Assembly (NCBI GenBank): GCA_000149265.1
Contig: CH003396.1
Coordinates: forward strand, 187,445-251,444
DNA length: 64,000 bases
DNA from: Ciona savignyi
Taxonomy: Eukaryota > Chordata > Ascidiacea > Phlebobranchia > Cionidae
Direction of reading: 5' to 3'
Position numbers and translations under genes: made by a program
Part shown: in pieces, positions 12,301 through 24,423 of the stretch
How positions within the stretch are numbered: position 1 is the first letter of the stretch
Layout: each line of letters opens with the position of its first letter
The notes under the pieces: generated by a model
What the model was told of the DNA's origin: nothing
The model's input: only the letters and a program-made list of their open reading frames with translations
The model's database searches: none

Positions 12301-15300
12301 GAAACTTCTCATCTGAGCCAAAATAGATCTGTCCCGATCCAAAATGGCGACCTCGTAAATCTGCAAGTAAGTTTTGCGCTTAAATAACAATTTAAGCGAA
12401 CGTTTTTATGGTGTATGTAAATCAATGGCGGTAAACCATTCGGGAACACAAAAAACTATTAACTTTGTCGAAAAAATTTTGACTGGATTTAGGAACGTCC
12501 GCAATGTATCATCTACAATTCCACAAGAACAAAAATGACTTTGCACTGGTTTCGATCCCACAAACTTTCGGCTATAAAAACACAGAAAAATGACCAGGGT
12601 ATTCACCCGAACGGTTAAAGCTGAGTGGTGAAAGTTAGGCTTAATTTACAACGATAAAAAGGATCCACGTACCGACCCCCTTGACCCTTTGCTCCATGTA
12701 ACAGTAACTCCATCTTCGGTTATATTCTTGAACGAAATATCTCTTGCCTCTCCGCCACTTCTTGTGTCAGAGGGGGCCGTGAAAACAGCCGACACAACAA
12801 AGTAATATTCCGTCCCCGGTAAAAGATTTGTCAGAAATGCGGCAGGTTGGGTCACTTCGCGTTCCTCAACCGCTCGGTCGCGGTCAGAGTTATCTGTCAC
12901 CTTTCAACAATAAAAAGGTGTTTACACTTTACATGCAAAAACATGTATTTGTTTAATAATATCCCGTTTTTAATGGCGCGTTTTAAAGGCTGTTTGTTTT
13001 GCCGTCTTTTCCCGCCATTATTTAAAAATGGGACAAAAAAATGAATAAACTGAACTAAACAATTACGCACTGGATATATCTGTCAGTTTTCTTGATACGA
13101 GACCAACACAAACAAATAACTTAATATTACGATACAATGTTTTGATGTGTCAAAAGGCAAAACGATATACTGTAGGAGCTTAGGCAGCAACGGATTCAAT
13201 TGAATTAATCGTAAAAGATTTCTCTGTATTTCTTGGATACTAATGAACCAACTAATACACCTAATAGACAAGAACAAAATATAGAATCAACTAATGAAAA
13301 TAACTAATAGAACTTCCTTACCTTTATTTTATACATATTAGCACCTTCCACACGACCCCAGTGGATTAAAGTTGATTGAGGACCGAACCTTACTTCCACG
13401 TAGGCTGGTTTGTTGACCACGACTGGCACTAAAAATTAATTAAAAATTAAAAAAAAAAACATCAAAACCGTTCTTACTGAAAATAAAAATAAACAACCAG
13501 CAAACCTTAAAATATCTTTAAAATAAAAATCAATCAAACGAACAGAACCGTTAAATTAAAAAGTAGAAATCATTAAACAATTAGAAAATTAGAAAAAGGA
13601 AAATCATTAAATAACAGTTTAATATTTTTTTAAAATAAATAAACCCTAAGATTAAAAAACTTTAAAATGAAGTAACTTAAATAAAATCAAACAGTGAATA
13701 ACTTTTAAAATAAAAAAATCTAACATTTAATACAATCAGTCACATTAATTGAATGATAGTAATTGCTGGGCAAAAACTAAGTTTTGCCCAGCGCTGTAAA
13801 ATTAGATAATGGTATGGTTCGAATAACCACAATACAATAATTTAGTGAATTAACGACACATTAGACCGCACTTATACTGATCAAATATATCAGTTCTTTC
13901 CACGGATTTCAATTCGACTGTTCAGTCTTACTTTTGTTATAAATACTTTGCAATAGAGGCTTTCTGTCGTCTTATCCGAGCAGTTTAAATCAAAATTTTG
14001 TTTATCTTTTTTTACCCGGATAAGGTTCGAACCTATATTTGGCTCGACGGTAAGACTGTTTGTGTATAAGAACGGTATTTGTATGAGGTTCGTTAACGAT
14101 TTGGCCATAAAACACTGGCATTTACTTTACATTAAATCTTAGGATTCAATCCTAGTTTCCCGTCTTGTATTTAACACCCAATATAGTTCTATTGTTTGTA
14201 AAGATCAAATGACCTTACCTTCTACGGGCGGACATTCCGAAAACTTAATGCATTGACCGTCGTGCAGAATGTACTTGTGGTTTGGGCAGGTACACCCTGG
14301 CATACAAATTCTACTGCAAACTGGCTCATTATCATCACAAGTCGGGAGGCAATGCGCGTAACATCGAGTGAAAACCATTTCGCCATGGCAGCCAGCTGAA
14401 ACGTATGCGAGGTTAAGCCAGTTGGAACAAACGGATAAGATATTCGACGAAGGTGAAACAGTTAAAAGGAAACCGGTTGGAAGAAAACCAGTTAAAAGAA
14501 AACCAGTGGAAAAGGAACTAGTTTGAATGAAACCAGTTGAAGGAAAACAGTTGAGAGGCACTAGTTGAAATAGAACAAGTTAAAGGAAACCAGTAAAAAG
14601 GAAACTAGTTTGAGGGGAAACAGTAGAAAGTTAACGAGCCTAAAGGGGACCAGTAAAATAGAACCAGGTGAAAGCAAACCAGTTGAAAAGGTACTCGTTT
14701 GAAAAGAAAGAGTTAAAAGTAAACTAGTTGAAAGGGAATTAGTTGACATTGCCTTACTGGCGAAAGCTGCATCTACTCATAATGGGCATCAAACGGTACA
14801 ATTATTTGACGCAAAAAAGTCTTAACCCCACACAATACACTCCAATAGCTCCGGTAACCCGACGGTAGGCGTGATTAACCATTCACTTGGATAAACATGA
14901 AAATCACATCCAAAACTTTGTAACAAAGCGTACGAACATACTCCACTTACGGGTCCTGAATTTTACTGGTCTGCTTTCCCGCCCCCTCAACAAAAAGCCG
15001 GAGGGTGTTGTTATAAGGGTTGTCACTGTGACTCTGTATTTTGTGTTTTGGTCCAAATTGTCAAACAATGTGCTGCTTGCAATTAGATGCTTTTGTTCTG
15101 TTATCAAGGAGTTTTGTTCTCTGTAAAGATAATTTTTATTACAAAATAGCACAGGAATTTTAAATAGTTTTTTTTGTGCTTCTTAATGTCACTCTCAAAT
15201 CATCTTCCAAATACTGTATATATCAAATGTGGAGAGATTTAATTATTCAAAATGAAACTAACATAATTTGTTTTTAATAGCCATAATTTTCTAGATTAGT

Positions 15301-16644
15301 TAGCGTACAATCTCATTTCAAATCCATTTCACTTAAATCCATTCAACAAAGTCCTATTTTAAATCGATTTATTTCTTATTAAAATCCACTTGACATAGTT
15401 TTATTTTAAATCTATTTTATTCTCATTCGTCCGACCGATTAGCATGGTGGTCAGGTGCTTCGCCTTTTAGCCAAAAGGCTGCATGTTTGAAACTGGCCAA
15501 TTGCTAGTCGGTTGTGTCCTTGGGCATGGTGCTGTAAGAACATTGCTTCAACCCAGTGTATTAACGTGTTCTACAAAAATATAAGGACAGTCTCGGTCAT
15601 ATACAGAACACTGCAATAGCTTCGCTAACCCGACGGTGAGAGAGAGGTAATCTTACGATATACCGCGTGTTAACGCCCTTGCATTTTCCTATTTAGGGGG
15701 CTAAACATAATTATCCTATCCTCCCTTTTGAACCTTATTAAAAAAGTTTTGTTTAAATAAATTTACAATGCCTACAAAACCTTATCACTTGTTATCCACA
15801 GTTTAAATGCAATAGTTAGTTTTTTAATAATGGCAATATGCTCGCAATCCGAATTGGTTTATTTTTTAAATGCCACCCAATATGGTATGTAATCTAACCC
15901 TTGCTGTCCATAGATTCAAAATTGTCAACTCACGAGTACAGTCGTGCTGTGAAGCTTGTCGAATTGCTGTTGAAGCTATTCCAGGTTATGAAAGCAATAA
16001 CTTCACCAAATTGATCAAAGGTCTGAACTGTTATGTTCTCAGGCGGCGGTATCACTGTACCAGCTGGCGATTTGTTTTAAATTAGTTTAAAAAAATGAAG
16101 TGAATCACTACAATACTGTATTTCAAATTGCAGCCGTTCATATTAACTCTTTGGTTCATATAATAGTTTCAAATTTGGTAAATTCAGTTTTACACACCCG
16201 CAATAAACTAAGGCCATTAAGTCTTGCCGAATAGCTAGTTCGTACCGCGTAAGAACAACAGCCGAAAGGTGACGGAATCAAAACCAGCCGGTAGCTACTG
16301 GGTGGATCCTTGTAGAACACACTCAGCCAATGTTGCCTGTAGCTATTAGTTTGTGGATCGACCAAAGTCTGTAATACTCCCCCCGTCGTACTTATAACAT
16401 GATTCCTAAACTACGATTTCTTGATGGTGAAAAAAATAGGTAATTTGTCAAAGAAAGGTGCGAGAGTCTTTTAAGTTATTCATTCCCTGGTAAAAACATT
16501 ACCCTGTCCTACATTATCTTGTTTTCCAAAACAAGTTAAAAATGTTCTTACCTCCTATTGTTTGTCGCCTCGCGTCTACGCTTTCATCCGCCGCGGCCAG
16601 TCGAGGTGTGTCTTCTGTGGTTTGTGATGTCACTATTGCAACTC
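8185..16644 (-). CDS. Secreted multidomain protein (FN3/TIL/Tg1/vWA), first exon not found
   Basis: Fourteen exons: 16552-16644, 15934-16054, 14951-15120, 14219-14395, 13322-13428, 12673-12900, 11939-12360, 11205-11422, 10823-11032, 10265-10376, 9719-9880, 9039-9311, 8495-8670, 8185-8399. All junctions keep frame, giving about 894 residues up to a stop at 8185. Domain order is FN3, TIL, FN3, FN3, Thr/Ala-rich linker, thyroglobulin type-1, two to three FN3s and a C-terminal von Willebrand A domain. The first exon listed enters in phase 1, like the second exon of the neighbour, so a signal-peptide exon is missing upstream. A variant poly(A) signal (ATTAAA on the minus strand) lies near 7962-7967. 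I do not recognise a named orthologue; an extracellular adhesion or defence role is only an inference. Confidence 0.83.
8697..8990 (-). mobile_element. SINE family B copy
   Basis: Near full length; lies in the intron between vWA exons 9039-9311 and 8495-8670. Confidence 0.75.
9605..9684. mobile_element. 80-bp hAT-type MITE
   Basis: Perfect 13-bp terminal inverted repeats (CAGGGATGTCCAA) and a perfect 8-bp target duplication (ATCTATAA before 9605 and after 9684). Both are hallmarks of the hAT superfamily. It is non-coding and lies just outside exon 9719-9880. Confidence 0.85.
9719..11032 (-). CDS. FN3 modules 4-5 (exons 10823-11032, 10265-10376, 9719-9880)
   Basis: Exon 10823-11032 is FN3-like (CSSATISWNPIPERHGYIA, LLPEMEYKVW). 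Exon 10265-10376 carries the end of that fold and the start of the next. Exon 9719-9880 has LTVEWSVQEEG and LTNFQTYTVTL. The intron between the first two holds a 160-bp purine/pyrimidine tract. Confidence 0.7.
10440..10610 (+). repeat. Purine tract (GGAAAAGA repeats)
   Basis: About 170 bp of almost pure A/G on the plus strand, pyrimidine in the transcript of the minus-strand gene, 65 bp upstream of the acceptor of exon 10265-10376. Confidence 0.85.
11205..11422 (-). CDS. Thyroglobulin type-1 module
   Basis: Opens CQQQYESALEF, carries the diagnostic CWCV, and ends with a cysteine near LILNCDR. It is a single exon in phases 2/1. Confidence 0.85.
11653..11764 (-). mobile_element. SINE family A copy
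   Basis: Intronic, between the Thr-rich linker exon and the Tg1 exon. Confidence 0.65.
11939..13428 (-). CDS. FN3 modules 2-3 and long Thr/Ala-rich linker
   Basis: Exons 13322-13428 (YVEVRFGPQSTLIHW), 12673-12900 (LLPGTEYYFVVSAV then DGVTVTW) and 11939-12360. The last ends in a mucin-like stretch of about 55 residues, almost all Thr, Ala, Val and Glu, more than twice the length of the paralogue's linker. In antisense this stretch reads as a cysteine-rich frame, which is an artefact. Confidence 0.75.
13765..13792. other. Perfect intronic hairpin
   Basis: GCTGGGCAAAA and TTTTGCCCAGC form an 11-bp stem with a 6-nt loop. Possibly the remnant of a MITE. Confidence 0.5.
14008..14107 (-). mobile_element. 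SINE family A copy
   Basis: Intronic, downstream of the TIL exon 14219-14395. Confidence 0.6.
14219..14395 (-). CDS. TIL cysteine-rich module
   Basis: One exon of 177 nt with ten cysteines in TIL spacing, including CYAHCLPTCDD and CMPGCTC. The intron just upstream is a long run of imperfect short repeats (14415-14750). Confidence 0.8.
14415..14750 (+). repeat. Imperfect GAAACCAGTTGAAAG minisatellite
   Basis: Around twenty 13-15 bp degenerate units directly upstream, in transcript order, of TIL exon 14219-14395. Confidence 0.7.
14951..16054 (-). CDS. FN3 module 1 (exons 15934-16054 and 14951-15120)
   Basis: The first exon begins IPPPENITVQTF and reaches the W and Y of strands B and C; the second supplies the LDQNTKYRVTVTTL core. 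A phase-2 intron splits the domain. The preceding exon 16552-16644 is a polar linker. Confidence 0.75.
15433..15722 (+). mobile_element. SINE family B copy
   Basis: Near full length; splits the two halves of FN3 module 1. Confidence 0.75.
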
Positions 16645-17524
16645 CTATATAGGATCGCGATCGTTTTAATTTGCTGTTTACATACAAATACCAGACCGCG
16701 GTACATCATTACAGGCTATTAAATTTAATACATGGTGGGGTCGGCGCGGACAGTTCTATGAGTAATGATGTAACAGTGTACTTGTTACAGTATAAACGGG
16801 TAGTAACTGTATATATAAGAGAATAGCTCTGAAATAGCGTGGTCCATTTTGAACCCACAATAATCGTAACACATGTTAAATTTACATGCATATATTTACA
16901 ATATTACTCGTAAAAATCGAAAGCATATTATTTCGGAATTTCGGAAATGTCGTTTTCTTAATTTAGGTGGTTATAGTTATAAAATAATAAATAAGTTTAC
17001 CCGATTAGAAAATTAATATCTAATTAACTGTCCAGTATGTCCGTAAACCGATTCGATAAGTGCGATTATCAAATAATATATATTGGGTTAATTTGGTGCT
17101 GTCCGGTACCCCTAGTTTTCACCACTGCAAAAATGACAGAAAGAACAGTTGCGAGATCAAATGGTTAACGCGAACAGTAGCGAATTATTTATAAAAAAAA
17201 TAGATCCTAGAAACTAAGTTTCGAAACTGATACTGGTAGCAAATACAAAAAAATAACGTATACAGCATATAAGTCTGCTTCTCAATGCCTTTTCATGCCA
17301 TATCCGCAAAAAGTTTAATCTTGACTGCGAATCTATGGGATTTCCTTTGTGGCTCTGAAAGCAGATTATGTTTTGTGAAACCCTACACCTGACACTGGCC
17401 AACTCTTACAGCGCGCGGCTGTTGTCCGAAAGTTTATACCATCTGACTCATAACTGCCATAAACACTAATTGCTGAGAAACCTTTAGCTTCTTTTCGGGC
17501 GCTTTGCTCTAAAAATACCAACAT

Positions 17525-19043
17525 TTACGTCATTACATTTAGTAATGTACTCTTTATGACGCAATAATCACACAATAATGACAGGGCCGAAGGAGTAATC
17601 ATGTATTTACCCTCAATTACTAAACAACCATGAACTTAATTCCTGGCTCCGGTCCAGCTCATTTATAGTCACGTGAGCGTCTGATATTAGTGACGATACG
17701 TCACAGTGCAAAAGGACAGCCAACGCGTCATAGCAACCTTACCAAAGCATGCGAGTAATATCCCAAATTGTATTCTTGCGTTTTTGTAGCTCTTCATGAC
17801 TTTAGTCGGGTTAATTCCCTTTTTAATTCCGTCCCTCCTAAGGTAAGGTAACAAGCATGTAATCAGTCGATCAGTATAAAAAATGCTACGGAGATTTTCC
17901 TGTTAAAACGTCATGGTGTTAGGTAGAGATCTTCGATTTTCCCGGAAATAATAACCTGAATTTCGACAAAAATCTGCATGATAACTACGGCTGTTACAGT
18001 TTAGGCTGCTGGTAATTAGAGACAACAAACCAGTACCGTTTGGTTTGCCCTGCGGCTTAACTTAACCATTCGATCAATTATTTTGGGTTAGATTAACCTA
18101 CTTAAATCTAAAATCGTAAAATCTACGATCTCATATGCCGGTTCAAGTTGACCTGTCGAAAACTAGTCCTTCGCATGTTCTTTTACACTACTACATTCTC
18201 TATAACTAACCACTCCACCCTTAAATGTGCATCTTTAGTGCCCGAACAGCATTGGACTCATTTCACGGAGTTGAAAGCAATACATTGCTCACATCTTCGT
18301 TTTCCGTTATATGACTTGTAACCCGCATATTAGTTCTGATATAGGCTTACGGAAGCGGATGGAAATACCGCGCGAAAAATCAAGACCAATTCGACGGAAA
18401 GTTATTTTTAAACCTCTCTTAAGTACCCGGCCGCCTGTGTTCTGATTCTCTGGATTATCTTTAATTAGAATATCAAAGTTTTGAAATTTGACTACAGCTA
18501 AAGCAAACGGAAGAGCGGTGAATATTATGACGATAATCTGACACGCGACTGATTGGAATGATGTGACGTCATAAATTAATGACGTCATGTAAATGACGCT
18601 CGGCTCGTACAGGTAAAGGCACGAAGCGTCACTTGCCCCTGGCTATATCTTTCTGTAGTCGACTTGAGACTTGCACTGCGCCGCCCGAAAAAAACAGATA
18701 TCCTTTTTTTAGAAGCAAGGAGCTAGTACTGATTTGCGTGTATTTTCTGGCCGCTGTGACGACACGTCCAGGCCCCCGGGCACTGGCTTACGTGTATGCA
18801 GCCTCTCTGGCATTCCTGTTGTAAAACACATTTCTCCCGATACGCTGTACTTTATATAATCCCGCCCAATTTCGAATTAGCATCGTGATTTCACGAGTTA
18901 GGCCTCTTTTTCGGCCCACAGCTATCCATTATCGACGATAGTCGTCGATTTGGACAAATATGGACACAACTAATCTGCCTCACCAAATCGTTGCCAGGTG
19001 GACAATCTGCACAGCGCAATATGACGTATGTTCTGTGACGTAT
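17525..19043. promoter_or_regulatory. Cluster of CRE-like sites, candidate regulatory region
   Basis: Two perfect TGACGTCA palindromes at 18564-18571 and 18580-18587 lie 16 bp apart, with a CCAAT box in minus orientation at 18551-18556. Looser ACGTCA/TGACG sites sit at 17525-17532, 17557-17564, 17697-17704, 19022-19029 and 19036-19043. A CACGTG-type site is near 17670. No gene with convincing splice structure was found between 16.65 and 20.2 kb, so this could drive the missing first exon of the gene ending at 8185. Function is inferred from motifs only. Confidence 0.4.
18307..18588 (-). CDS. Uncertain short ORF with signal-peptide-like start
   Basis: A 93-residue frame with a hydrophobic N-terminal segment (IIVIIFTALPFALAVV) followed by a basic tail with dibasic pairs (LKR, FRR). 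It looks secreted, but there is no known family, and its ATG overlaps one of the CRE palindromes, which suggests the sequence may be promoter rather than coding. Confidence 0.15.
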   Translation of the reverse strand: MTSLIYDVTSFQSVACQIIVIIFTALPFALAVVKFQNFDILIKDNPENQNTGGRVLKRGLKITFRRIGLDFSRGISIRFRKPISELICGLQVI

Positions 19044-19764
19044 ATTGATGTCGGAACGCCAAAAATAGATTGACTTCAAATTTGCAATCACGGCTGACAC
19101 TACGACCACGAGAAAGTGTAAACAGCAATTAAAGAGTTTAGCAATATCTACCTTCCTGAAAATAAATATTTTTTCTGTGTCTATCAAGACTGGGGTTGTA
19201 ATTTTGTTTTGAAAAAATCACTTGTGGGTTTAAACACTTTACTTGACCGGTCAAAAGCTGTCACTTTGTTATTTCTAGCTAAAACACCATCGAACAACGT
19301 AAGCATTCCATTTTCGGAAGATGTTATGTTGAATTGATAGTGAATAGTAAATGCGTGCATTGAGACGATTTGCGTTTCCGCCAAAGAGACAAAAATACTT
19401 GCAAACCATGCAAGTTGTTTTGGAATTAATTAACTCGTGTCTCAAATCCGTGATCGTCTGCAGCTAACAGTTTTTAAGATTTTAAATCGATTTGCGAGAA
19501 AAATTAATGTTTATCACGAAAAACATGTTACCGGAATTAGGTCTTTGATTTGTGTCATCGAGTAATGTAGCGTGTCGGTCATTTCTGATTGATGTGTCTA
19601 GCATGTTTTATTATACATTGTGTTTTTAAAGGTACTTTTCGTCGCCATATTTGGTAACAAAGTTTATACGATTTAATTCTTTGAGCAACGGGCCCGGTCA
19701 GAAACTAATTTTGTTTTCGCTAATTTGATGCCGTTTTATTAATTGTTAATAAATGGTACTCATT

Positions 19765-19938
19765 ATATATAGTGGATAAGGGTAAGGTAGGCGGTGTGTA
19801 AAATGGGCTACATAATCGTGATGAATAATTTTAAATAGTAATAAATTAGTATTGTTGGTCAATATAAGAAAAGAAGAAACGAAAATTTAGTTTAACTTAC
19901 CCACCGGCCCTTCGTCACCCTATCAACTTTACTATATA
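19765..19938. mobile_element. Putative MITE with imperfect terminal inverted repeats
   Basis: The ends TATATAGTGGATAAGGGT and, on the other strand, TATATAGTAAAGTTGATAGG are related inverted repeats about 170 bp apart in AT-rich sequence with no ORF. The family is not certain. Confidence 0.4.
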
Positions 19939-20207
19939 CTAAAAAATTCCAATTTTGGAACACGTTGTAGCAGGCTAACTGCTTAAAATGGAATCTTTAA
20001 AAGCGTTAAAATGATGATAAAGGACATTCAACTTGTTTAACTTGACTTTGTGCACAAAAAAATCTAGGTGGGGTATTGAATGAGATTTAACTCCGATAGA
20101 TAAGGAAGCTTTGGAACAGGTATAAGAATTTGTATATCAATGCCTAGTTTTACGCACATAAAAACTAGATCAATCAATTTGCCAGTTTTATTAAACCTTA
20201 AATATTA

Positions 20208-20470
20208 GTCGGTCGAGTAAACTGCTTAGCAACACAATACCGCAAGTTGGTCGGCTGAGTCCTTGGACACGGCACTTGGACATTGCCTGAACCTATTGGA
20301 ACAATGTGTTCTAGCAAATTGAAAAAACGCTTAATCATACACAACACACTGCAATAGCTTCATAATCTGATGGTGTTCGCGAGGATTTGACGATTGCCCG
20401 TGTGTTAACGCCCTTTGTGTTTTCCCATTCACAGGTATAAAACATTATTATCCTATCATTTCATATACCA
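20208..20470 (+). mobile_element. SINE family B copy
   Basis: Its tail is included in the segmental repeat. Confidence 0.7.
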
Positions 20471-20840
20471 TACACAAGTGATTGTAGAATCTTCTTAGGA
20501 CTGGTCCACACACATACACAGCAGATACACACACACAGACAAACATACACGCACGGTAGTGAGTCAGGTTAGCGTTTTTTTACCGGGCTCAGTTTTAAAT
20601 CCAAGATGGGCTCGTCCCTAGGACCCTTTTTAATGTAAGTCTGTATGTGTATCGGTCTGGCTAACCAATTCGGCCACACGACCGTACAATTCGAGTACTG
20701 TATTTTTTTGTTATTTTTTTATCCGGGTTAGTTTCGAACCCATAATGAGCTCGTCCCCAAGACCTTTTTTTGTATGTGATTTGGTATATGTATCGGTCAC
20801 GTTAACCATTCGGCTACACGACCGTACACGTCGAGTACTG
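20360..20840. repeat. Segmental repeat, left part of unit A
   Basis: Contains the tail of a composite SINE, a CA-rich stretch (about 20505-20560) and two SINEs in reverse orientation. It matches about 25440-25881. Confidence 0.75.
20575..20826 (-). mobile_element. Two SINE family A copies in a row
   Basis: Copies at about 20575-20687 and 20712-20826 lie head to tail; the same pair occurs at 25633-25873 in the duplicate segment. Confidence 0.7.
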
Positions 20841-21085
20841 TGAAATGATTTCGTAGTTGTAAATCATTAACTTTATTATAAGCTTAAACGAAATTATAAC
20901 GAAACATAATATCTGCAATAAAGAAATAAGTACAAATAAGTGCGAACGTAAATAAGTTACCATGCTAACACAATCGAGCTGACTGCAGGTTAGAAGTCGC
21001 ACAGCACAACGCAAAGGAATAAAAAGCAAGGCGTTTGATTAACGTGAGCGCGCAGCGGCAATGTTAATTATTACAATTCACGTCA
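20841..21085 (-). repeat. LTR of the Ty3/gypsy element (3' in element orientation)
   Basis: About 245 bp, TG...CA ends, preceded by the TACTG target duplication. Confidence 0.9.
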
Positions 21086-24000
21086 TTCTCCCATCCTTTA
21101 AATCAGGAATAGTTGTAAACAATAGCAATCACAAACATAACATCATTTTAAATCAGGAATAATCGTAAACGATAGCGATCACAATACATAAGTTCCATAT
21201 CTCGCCGGTGGTACACCTTTATTAACACGAGACGAACGTCTTAACACAATCTCATTGTCCATCTCAGTAGTTTCAGAGTCACCCGATGTAAGGGATCGAT
21301 CCAAATCATTTGTTTCTGTATTTACAACAGATTCATTAGAGTGGGGTGCATCGCTCGCTTCTCGCTCAGGGTTTGTACATGGTTGTATAGGGTCGTCAAT
21401 GTTAGCGCGTTCAAAACAGTTACTTTGTGGACAGGGGGCAAGATCACGCAAATAAACGGTGGCCTCACGACCATTTGGAAATCGCACGTTTGCGTAAGTA
21501 GGGTTAATTTCAATTAGTTCAACCTCGCCGTTAAAGGTTCACTTTTGTGTGTACGTACGAACCGTCGAAGATGAACCGTTCCAGGTACCGTCATCCACGA
21601 GGGAATAGATGTACCTGTAGAAGAACGACGCTGGAAATTAAAGAAACGCTCGTGGGGCGTTGAGTTGGTAGCAGTACAAACAAGTGACCTGATCGAATGA
21701 AGTGCGTCAGCTAAAACAGATTCCCATTCTGACAGTGGTAATAGATGAGTTCTTACTGCCAACTAGATCGTTTTCCACACGGTACCAACTGTTTTCTCCG
21801 CTTGGCCATTTCCCGATGGATGGTATATGCTTGACTTACTGGAAGCAATGCCTCTTTGTATAAGATAGTTCCTAAACCCGGGTGATGCGAATGCTGGGCC
21901 GTTATCGGAGTGAATGAAGCCAGGCATCCCACATAGTGCGAAGAGCTTGTCCATACACTGTATAACAGTCGAGGTTGTCATGTCTTTGCAAGGAAATGCA
22001 AAAGGAAAACGAGAAAATTCGTCGACAACAATCAATAAGTATTTATTTTGTGTTGTAGATTGCAATGGGCCTTTAAAATCAATACTTATGCGTTCCATAG
22101 GTTGTGTTGCTTTAATAATTGTTCCTTCTGCTTGACGGTAAAATTGTGGCTTCACTTCTGCACAAATTTTACAAGCTGAAGTCACTCGTTTAACTTCCGT
22201 CATGGAAAACGGCAAGTTTTTCATTCGTACGAAATGCATCATTCTTGACACACCTGGATGGCATAAATTGTTGTGCAGAAGTTCTAGATTAGACGAGGGT
22301 GACACAGATGAGACGAATGCTCTTGTGAATGAATCGGGTCCAACATTCTGCTGACCGGGGCGATATTTTATATCATAGGAGAAGGAAGCCAACTCCATGC
22401 GCCATTGTTGCACCTTGGTGCTCTTAATCTTAGAACGACGACGATTATCTAACATAAACGCTACAGAACGTTGATCAGTTATTAGTGTAAACTTACGTCT
22501 GTGTAATAAGTGCGACCACTTCCTGATTGCTTCTACGATGGCAGTTGCCTCCTTTTCGTAAGCGGGATAGAGAGTTTCACTCCCTTGCAGTGTCCGAGAC
22601 ATGAAAGCGACAGGGCGGCCACCTTGATTTAACGTAGCGGACACAGCGATGTCGGAAGCATCGCACTCAACGACAAACGGGACACTCTCGTCGGTTGATT
22701 TTAACCCCGCATTTTCCAATTCCTCTTTCAACAACTCAAAGGCTGCTAGCGCATCAGGTGATAGGGGGAAGTTAGTTGCTTTTGCGAGTGGTCGAATTTT
22801 ATCCGCAAAACAGCTAATCCACTTTGCGTAGTATGCAAACATTCCCAAAACTCTGCGAAGTGAACGAAAATCACTTGGTGGTGGAAATTCTTTTAAAGGG
22901 CGCATTCTTTCCGGATCAGTCCTGTGTATTTGAACTCAGATGGGATAATCGGAATCTGGTGGTATGCACTTTTCAGATCAAAGGTGCTAAAGATGCTATA
23001 GCTAGCCAGCTCGTTGACCATATCATCTATCCGGGGAAGCGGATAAGCATCTAATTCCGTATATATATTAATAGTTTGTGAATAGTCTATGCACAAACGA
23101 TTCTTGTGGCGGTTTGATGTATCTTTAACAACCACCACCTTATTGCGGCTGTGAGCGCACACATTTGGTTACTTACCAAATCGGATAACTGACCACCCAA
23201 TTCATAAATCAAGCGTTCATGCTGACTTTGAAAATCGAGCCCGAGGATTACGTCACTACAGAGATCATTAAAAACATTTAACTTTGTTGATCTATATTCA
23301 ACATCCTTGATGGCGACGTTAACCAGGCAGAATCCACTTGATTTGATTTTCATAGCAGATGACGCCATTTGTATCTGGTGAGTGGATGGGTAGACATTCA
23401 GCTTTAGTTTTGAAAGTAATGACGAATTGATATAACTTTCAGAACTTCCGGAGTCTATCAATGCGGTAAGACTATTACCGTTAACCGAAACCTTCAGAGA
23501 TGCTTTTAGTAGGCTAGCTGGACATGCGGCAGCAGTTGAACACAAAGACGGGGAGCATGAAGTCAAGGCTGCAGCTGAATGATCAGTTATTCTTGGATGT
23601 CTATTATTTACAAGTGCCTGGGTAGAACGACACACAGGCGAAAAATGTCCACTCTTTCCACACGAATGACAGATTGCATTACGAGCCGGGCAGCGTCTGC
23701 GATCATGATAAGGATTACCGCAAAAGTAACACTTTCTCGACCTGGATATTGCACCCAAGGCCTCCGACCTCAAAATAGTTTTAGAATCAAAGGTATCTTT
23801 GTCTGGGGGTGCCGCCGCCGCCACATCCTTACGAGGCAGATAGGCAGCAGAGTGTTCTTGTGCCATAGGACAATGAACTAGCTACGTCGAATGCTTGTTC
23901 CAGCGCCAATTCTTGGTTTTCTAACAGTCGCTGACGGATTTGATGGGAAGTTAGCCCATTTATGAATGCATCGCGCACTAGCTCCCTTCGGTACTCTTCC

Positions 24001-24423
24001 GCCGTAACATCTTTGAAACCACAGTCTTTGCTGAGGAGATGTAATGATCGCAAGAAATCCCGCAGAGACTCCTCTGATTTTTGCGTGCGTGTTGCTAGCA
24101 GATGGCGGGCAAAAATAATGTTCGGAGATTTTATGTAGATGCTTTTAAGTTTTGCAATTGCATCGTCATATGTTGTACAATCTTCTATGCACTCATACAC
24201 ATCCGCACTGACATACGCGATCAATGTCGTCAGCTTATTCAGAGGTTCTAGGTTTTGCGCTCCTGCCAGCCGCGAACATTTTTCTAGAAAGTCTGAGAAG
24301 ACTTTCAACCAGTGCTTCAGCTGCTTTGCTGCCTTCGGTGAGTTTGGGTCTGCATCAAACCGCATAGGTTTCAGTACGTCGGGTAATGAAGACATTCCCG
24401 GTAGAGTATTAATTTCGTTTAAT

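Noticed and set aside
18891-19187. Minus-strand ORF with hydrophobic run and CADCPPGND segment as a candidate first exon
   Set aside because: No suitable ATG near the hydrophobic run, and no phase-1 donor matching exon 16552-16644.
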